A stretch of DNA of 16,341 nt from JAGOSP01 sp964428075 (lineage in GTDB: Bacteria > Patescibacteriota > Minisyncoccia > Moranbacterales > UBA1568). Of the stretch, positions 14,102 through 16,341 are shown piece by piece. The position numbers were made by a program, and so were the translations under genes. Position 1 is the stretch's first letter. Each line of letters opens with the position of its first letter. The notes below the pieces were generated by a model. The model worked only from the letters and a program-made list of their open reading frames with translations. It ran no database searches and was not told the origin of the DNA. Where the stretch lies: positions 1 to 16,341 of the forward strand of contig CAYRWQ010000017.1 of NCBI GenBank assembly GCA_964428075.1, given 5' to 3'.

Positions 14102-14261
14102 AATCGTCTCTGGGCGAAACGAGGAGTCTCACACCACCAAACCGCCTCGTCTCAACACGTAAATTACATCTTACCCTGGTTCACTCTATTATTTATCACG
14201 GATCAAGCCATCAACCATTCCCGCCATCATCACACACATCTTACAAACCACGATGGTGTCT
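14102..14261 (-). promoter_or_regulatory. nusG-rplK gap with hairpin (14116-14153)
   Basis: This 160-bp gap holds no gene. In the minus-strand RNA, GAGACGAGG (14153-14145) pairs with CCTCGTTTC (14124-14116) through 9 bp with one G-U and a 20-nt loop, ending about 15 nt before the rplK ATG. In other bacteria L1 represses this operon by binding the rplK leader; whether this structure is such a site cannot be judged by eye. Confidence 0.45.
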
Positions 14262-14807
14262 TTATGATTTCCTCACCTGCAAGAAATCAAGTTCAACCGG
14301 AGTATCACGTCCGAAAATAGACACCAACACCTTCACCTTACCTTTCGCTTCATCTACCCCCTCAATTTTACCTTCGAAATTCTTAAATGGGCCATCCACT
14401 ATCTTCACCATATCGCCCGCGCGCACGTCTATCTTATACTTCGGCTCGTCAACGCCCATACGTTTCTTGAGCATTTCAATTTCCTTCGAATCGATCGGGG
14501 TTGGAGTGGTCCCTAATCCAATAAACCCGGTGACATTAGGCGTATTGCGAACCACATACCATGACGCATCGGTAACAATCATGTCTACCAAAACATATCC
14601 AGGATAAATGCGTTCTTCGACAGTGACACGCTTCCCCGCCTTAATCTTGATTTTCTTTTCTTTCGGAACCAAGACATCAAAGATATGATCTTGCATATCC
14701 ATCGAATCGATACGCTGCTTCATATTACGCGCCACATTATCCTCATACCCCGAATAGGTATGAATGACATACCATGCGCGTCCGTGATGCTGTGTCTGCT
14801 TCGTCAT
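14262..14807 (-). CDS. nusG: Transcription termination/antitermination protein NusG
   Basis: NusG binds the RNA polymerase clamp to suppress pausing and links polymerase to Rho or the ribosome (uS10). The NGN domain starts with AWYVIHTYSGYEDNVARNM (about 11-29) and continues through VEERIYPGYVLVDM and NTPNVTGFIG. The KOW domain (about 127-160) carries AGDMVKIVDGPFKNFEGKI. At 181 aa it has the usual length. It lies 41 bp after secE, the classic secE-nusG pair. AGAG a few bases before the ATG is at best a weak SD. Confidence 0.98.
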   Translation of the reverse strand: MTKQTQHHGRAWYVIHTYSGYEDNVARNMKQRIDSMDMQDHIFDVLVPKEKKIKIKAGKRVTVEERIYPGYVLVDMIVTDASWYVVRNTPNVTGFIGLGTTPTPIDSKEIEMLKKRMGVDEPKYKIDVRAGDMVKIVDGPFKNFEGKIEGVDEAKGKVKVLVSIFGRDTPVELDFLQVRKS

Positions 14808-14848
14808 AGCTCTGTTTTGAAAAATGATCAGATAAAATTATGCTATAC

Positions 14849-15040
14849 TCAAGCACCTCGCAAAAGGAATCGTTCCACAAACCAAGTAAACGCTGTATCC
14901 AATGTTCCCAAAAACATTGAAACGAACAAGCTAATGCCAACCACCAGCATCGTATAATGAATCACCTCACTACGATTCGGCCAATTCACCCGAAAAAGTT
15001 CTAATTTCGCTTCTTGAACGAACCGGAACAGACCACCCAT
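14849..15040 (-). CDS. secE: Preprotein translocase subunit SecE
   Basis: SecE clamps the SecY channel and is essential for protein export. At 63 aa it is the minimal single-TM form. It has an amphipathic N-terminal helix (FVQEAKLELFRVNWPNRSEV, with the conserved V-x-W-P), then one TM helix (about 31-56), and a short basic end. Its promoter lies at 15084-15112. Confidence 0.96.
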   Translation of the reverse strand: MGGLFRFVQEAKLELFRVNWPNRSEVIHYTMLVVGISLFVSMFLGTLDTAFTWFVERFLLRGA

Positions 15041-15054
15041 AATTTTCTCTACTT

Positions 15055-15074
15055 AAAAAAGCCCCGAGGGACTT
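15055..15074 (-). terminator. terminator-like hairpin immediately upstream of secE
   Basis: In the minus-strand RNA, AAGTCC (15074-15069) pairs with GGGCTT (15064-15059) around CTCG, followed by a T run (15060-15055). It has terminator form but starts only about 3 nt after the start predicted for the secE promoter. It may therefore stop read-through from upstream, act as an attenuator, or mean that the promoter call is wrong. Confidence 0.5.
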
Positions 15075-15083
15075 ACACTTGAA

Positions 15084-15112
15084 AGGATATCAGTTTTACA
15101 TACTGGTGTCAA
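15084..15112 (-). promoter_or_regulatory. secE-nusG-rplKA promoter
   Basis: On the minus strand there is a perfect TTGACA (15112-15107), a 17-bp spacer and TATCCT (15089-15084, 4 of 6 matches). It predicts a start near 15077 and a leader of about 36 nt. Confidence 0.65.
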
Positions 15113-15145
15113 CATGCCAAAAGCGCATATTTACAACAGATTCAC

Positions 15146-15239
15146 TCAAAAAAGACAAACCAAAAAAGCCTCAAACAAGTAAGAGGCATTCGCCAACCTC
15201 ACCTATATATTTTCAAAAGAGACAAACACCTCAAACAAG
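15146..15239. repeat. two imperfect direct repeat copies
   Basis: Copy A (15146-15179) and copy B (15213-15239) share TCAAAA, then AGACAAAC, then CCTCAAACAAG in the same order. Copy A has an 8-bp insertion (CAAAAAAG) and one extra A. They lie 33 bp apart between the orphan gene terminator and the secE promoter; copy A overlaps the terminator at 15162-15187. Confidence 0.55.
15162..15187 (-). terminator. intrinsic terminator, second in series
   Basis: In the minus-strand RNA, GCCTC (15187-15183), a 10-nt loop and GAGGC (15172-15168) are followed by six T (15167-15162). An upstream GAGG (15200-15197) could pair with the same CCTC instead, a terminator/antiterminator-like choice. Confidence 0.65.
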
Positions 15240-15240
15240 C

Positions 15241-15286
15241 AGAAAAAAGAATAACCCCGAACTACCATTCGGTATAATTCGGGGTT
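15241..15286 (-). terminator. intrinsic terminator of the orphan gene
   Basis: AACCCCGAA (15286-15278) pairs with TTCGGGGTT (15261-15253) in the minus-strand RNA over a 16-nt loop, followed by ATTCTTTTTTCT. A competing inner pairing of CCGAA with TTCGG is possible. It lies about 46 bp after the stop codon of the 15332 gene. Confidence 0.85.
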
Positions 15287-15331
15287 GAAGAACTCAGTGT
15301 CCAAGAGTCTTTTGCCCAATGGGCTGAAGGG

Positions 15332-15904
15332 TCAGAGCACTGCAGTTCCGGGGCAGATAACCTGGAGGCCAGGCCTCCACATACCCTGTGCAACGAGCTG
15401 CCATTCGTAGACTAAACACCGACGATAGATATTGGAAAAGCACTTGACAATCACGCCACAAGCTTCACCATTTTCACGCTTGACATAAAAGATATGTAAG
15501 CTGTCGTTGTCCAGTAGTAAGTTCGACTCGCCGCGCTGATGTGCTGCGATACAAAACGCGATGTCTTTGAGCGTCAAAAGGGGCTCTTTCGGCAGTTCAC
15601 TCCTAATCGAACAGTCGCAAGCACTCACTTGGAGGTGCGAGGCTATATAAGAATGTTTGAGGGCCGAATCCGCTCTCTCCCTACCACGGAGATTAAAGCA
15701 GTCTACAAACGAGTCGTGGACGCAAAGGCTTGTACTGGTCTGGAGGAAGAACCGTGTCACATCGATGGGCACCGTCCCGGCCGGTACGATTAACTGGCGG
15801 TCAGGTCTCAGGAGCCGTGTTTTGGTGAACATTGTATCACACGGTCTAACCCGTCGATCTTCGTCTTGCACTTTTCGATCTAATACGATTGGCTGAGCCA
15901 TCAT
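15332..15904 (-). CDS. unknown Cys-rich 190-aa protein, apparently strongly expressed
   Basis: I do not recognise this protein. It has 190 residues, is soluble in appearance (no signal peptide or TM helix), and has ten Cys: C22, one in SLCV, one in VDCF, the pair ACDC near 95-97, then FCI, ACG, KCF, RCL and ICP. There is no regular CxxC zinc pattern. The N-terminus is rich in Arg, Asp and Lys (LDRKVQDEDRRVRPCD); the C-terminus carries strand-like segments (LHIFYVKRENGEACGVIVK, CLVYEWQLVAQGMW). AAAGGAGG lies 2 nt before the first ATG (15904) and 5 nt before the second (15901); the second is the better-spaced start. A perfect consensus promoter, SD-pairing leader and strong terminator surround it, making an isolated single-gene unit between tRNA-Ala and secE. 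Function unknown. Confidence 0.8.
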   Translation of the reverse strand: MMAQPIVLDRKVQDEDRRVRPCDTMFTKTRLLRPDRQLIVPAGTVPIDVTRFFLQTSTSLCVHDSFVDCFNLRGRERADSALKHSYIASHLQVSACDCSIRSELPKEPLLTLKDIAFCIAAHQRGESNLLLDNDSLHIFYVKRENGEACGVIVKCFSNIYRRCLVYEWQLVAQGMWRPGLQVICPGTAVL

Positions 15905-15951
15905 CGCCTCCTTTCAAAGAACTTTTCCCTTGGGCGCCGGGAAATGAGGCG
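15905..15951 (-). promoter_or_regulatory. SD-sequestering leader hairpin
   Basis: In the minus-strand RNA, CGCCTC (15951-15946) is the exact complement of GAGGCG (15910-15905), which covers the core of the SD AAAGGAGG and reaches the first ATG. Nested inside is a second perfect 6-bp stem, TTTCCC (15944-15939) and GGGAAA (15929-15924), with a 9-nt loop. Folding would hide the ribosome site, suggesting conditional translation; this is inference from pairing. Confidence 0.6.
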
Positions 15952-15978
15952 TTCGCAAGTTTTTACCTACGAAGTCTA

Positions 15979-16007
15979 ATTATACTCATTTTTTACGATT
16001 TTGTCAA
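15979..16007 (-). promoter_or_regulatory. perfect consensus sigma70 promoter of the orphan gene
   Basis: On the minus strand, TTGACA (16007-16002), exactly 17 bp, then TATAAT (15984-15979): all twelve consensus bases match. The predicted start is near 15972, with a leader of about 68 nt. Confidence 0.9.
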
Positions 16008-16008
16008 T

Positions 16009-16033
16009 AATAAAAGAGGCTCTTTAAAGCCTC
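16009..16033 (-). terminator. terminator of tRNA-Ala
   Basis: In the minus-strand RNA, GAGGCT (16033-16028) pairs with AGCCTC (16021-16016) over a 6-nt loop, then TTTTATT. It lies 13 bp after the tRNA 3' end and directly abuts the -35 of the orphan promoter. Confidence 0.8.
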
Positions 16034-16046
16034 AATCGGTATTTTG

Positions 16047-16117
16047 TGGACCTGAGGAGAATCGAACTCCTGACTCAGCAATGCGAATGCTGCATAATAC
16101 CACTTTACTACAGGCCC
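16047..16117 (-). tRNA. tRNA-Ala(CGC)
   Basis: On the minus strand, GGGCCTG (16117-16111) pairs with CAGGTCC (16054-16048), and the third pair is G3-U70, the alanine identity element. The anticodon stem CAGCA/TGCTG closes loop TTCGCAT, so the anticodon is CGC (GCG codons). The D-loop is short (AGTGGTA), the variable loop has 4 nt and the T-arm is AGGAG/CTCCT. Discriminator A (16047); CCA is not encoded. Length 71 nt. Confidence 0.92.
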
Positions 16118-16169
16118 TCATAAAATAATAAAAACAAAAGGGCTTTTTACCCATTTGAAAAACACCAGA

Positions 16170-16197
16170 ATTCTAGCACAAAGAAACTGCGCGTCAA
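16170..16197 (-). promoter_or_regulatory. tRNA-Ala promoter with extended -10
   Basis: On the minus strand, TTGACG (16197-16192), a 16-bp spacer and TAGAAT (16175-16170) preceded by TGC predict a start near 16163, about 46 nt before the mature tRNA. Confidence 0.65.
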
Positions 16198-16239
16198 TCT
16201 CAAAAACGGTGTGTACAAAATAATCTTCACGCAAATGAC

Positions 16240-16341
16240 TCAATGAACGATAACCGGTGTCCCTTCTGGTGCCCAATCATAAACCGTCTTGGCAGATCCG
16301 ACACCCAAACGGACACAGCCGTGCGATACCGGCCGGCCAAG
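16240..16341 (-). CDS. L,D-transpeptidase (YkuD), C-terminal end only
   Basis: The minus strand from the window edge reads LGRPVSHGCVRLGVGSAKTV and continues YDWAPEGTPVIVH to a TGA. HGCVR with its catalytic Cys is the signature of YkuD-type L,D-transpeptidases, which form 3-3 peptidoglycan crosslinks or anchor proteins, and the closing pGTPV.i strand is also typical. Only 33 residues are inside the window; start, signal peptide or TM anchor, and any partner domains are outside. A weak GGG/CCC hairpin with a T-rich tail (about 16125-16156) may end its transcript. Confidence 0.9.
   Translation of the reverse strand, partial: LGRPVSHGCVRLGVGSAKTVYDWAPEGTPVIVH

Noticed and set aside
14171..14230. 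Possible promoter TTGATG-17-TAATAG ahead of rplK (minus)
   Set aside because: The -10 matches only three of six bases and there is no extended element.
15079..15288. 69-aa plus-strand Lys/Thr/Pro-rich ORF
   Set aside because: It lies antisense over the secE promoter, repeats and terminators; its composition simply reflects A/C-rich repeats.
15889..16128. 79-aa plus-strand ORF
   Set aside because: It runs antisense through tRNA-Ala, the orphan promoter and the terminator; no SD and no family resemblance.

Overview
The window looks like part of a small-genome Patescibacteria (Candidate Phyla Radiation) chromosome, probably Parcubacteria-like. This is inferred from gene content and style: compact housekeeping operons, single-TM unknown proteins with acidic Ser/Thr-rich linkers, a TPR membrane protein, a degenerate PP2C-like/propeller fusion, few Shine-Dalgarno (SD) sites, and a PrmC with NLPY instead of NPPY. 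TGA is used as a stop (rpsB, prfA, the orphan gene), so the code is standard and not the UGA-Gly code of Gracilibacteria/Absconditabacteria.

Layout: (1) 1-3053, minus strand: a translation block rpsB - tsf - TPR membrane protein - tRNA-Thr(UGU) - tRNA-Tyr(GUA) - tRNA-Thr(GGU, cut by the window edge). rpsB is driven by a near-consensus promoter with a roughly 150-nt structured leader. (2) 3180-5800, plus strand: rpmE (L31), then prfA (RF1) overlapping prmC (the methyltransferase acting on release factors) by ATGA, closed by an intrinsic terminator. (3) 5818-6537: a 27-residue lysine-rich peptide gene on the minus strand with a textbook SD, an AT-rich gap, and a strong plus promoter whose leader holds a G8 tract and a possible 21-codon leader ORF. 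(4) 6538-7137, plus: an unknown single-TM envelope protein. (5) 10447-7236, minus: a four-gene operon of a winged-helix/degenerate nucleotidyltransferase-like regulator, RmuC, a small membrane protein, and a WecA/MraY-type polyprenyl-phosphate sugar-1-phosphate transferase. (6) 10583-12838, plus: a 751-aa pseudo-PP2C - TM - beta-propeller-like protein with an almost leaderless promoter. (7) 15040-12934, minus: secE - nusG - rplK - rplA, which ends in a terminator without rplJ-rplL. (8) 15241-16033, minus: a self-contained unit with a perfect consensus promoter, an SD-pairing leader hairpin, an unrecognised Cys-rich 190-aa protein and several terminators. (9) tRNA-Ala(CGC), then the C-terminal end of an L,D-transpeptidase with the HGCVR motif.

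Most of the window is conserved translation machinery. The parts most worth a second look are the orphan Cys-rich unit with its SD-sequestering leader, the G8/leader-ORF arrangement ahead of the 6538 gene, the tiny Lys-rich peptide, and the tandem terminator/repeat region between the orphan and secE. No mobile element, CRISPR array or recognised defence system is visible.
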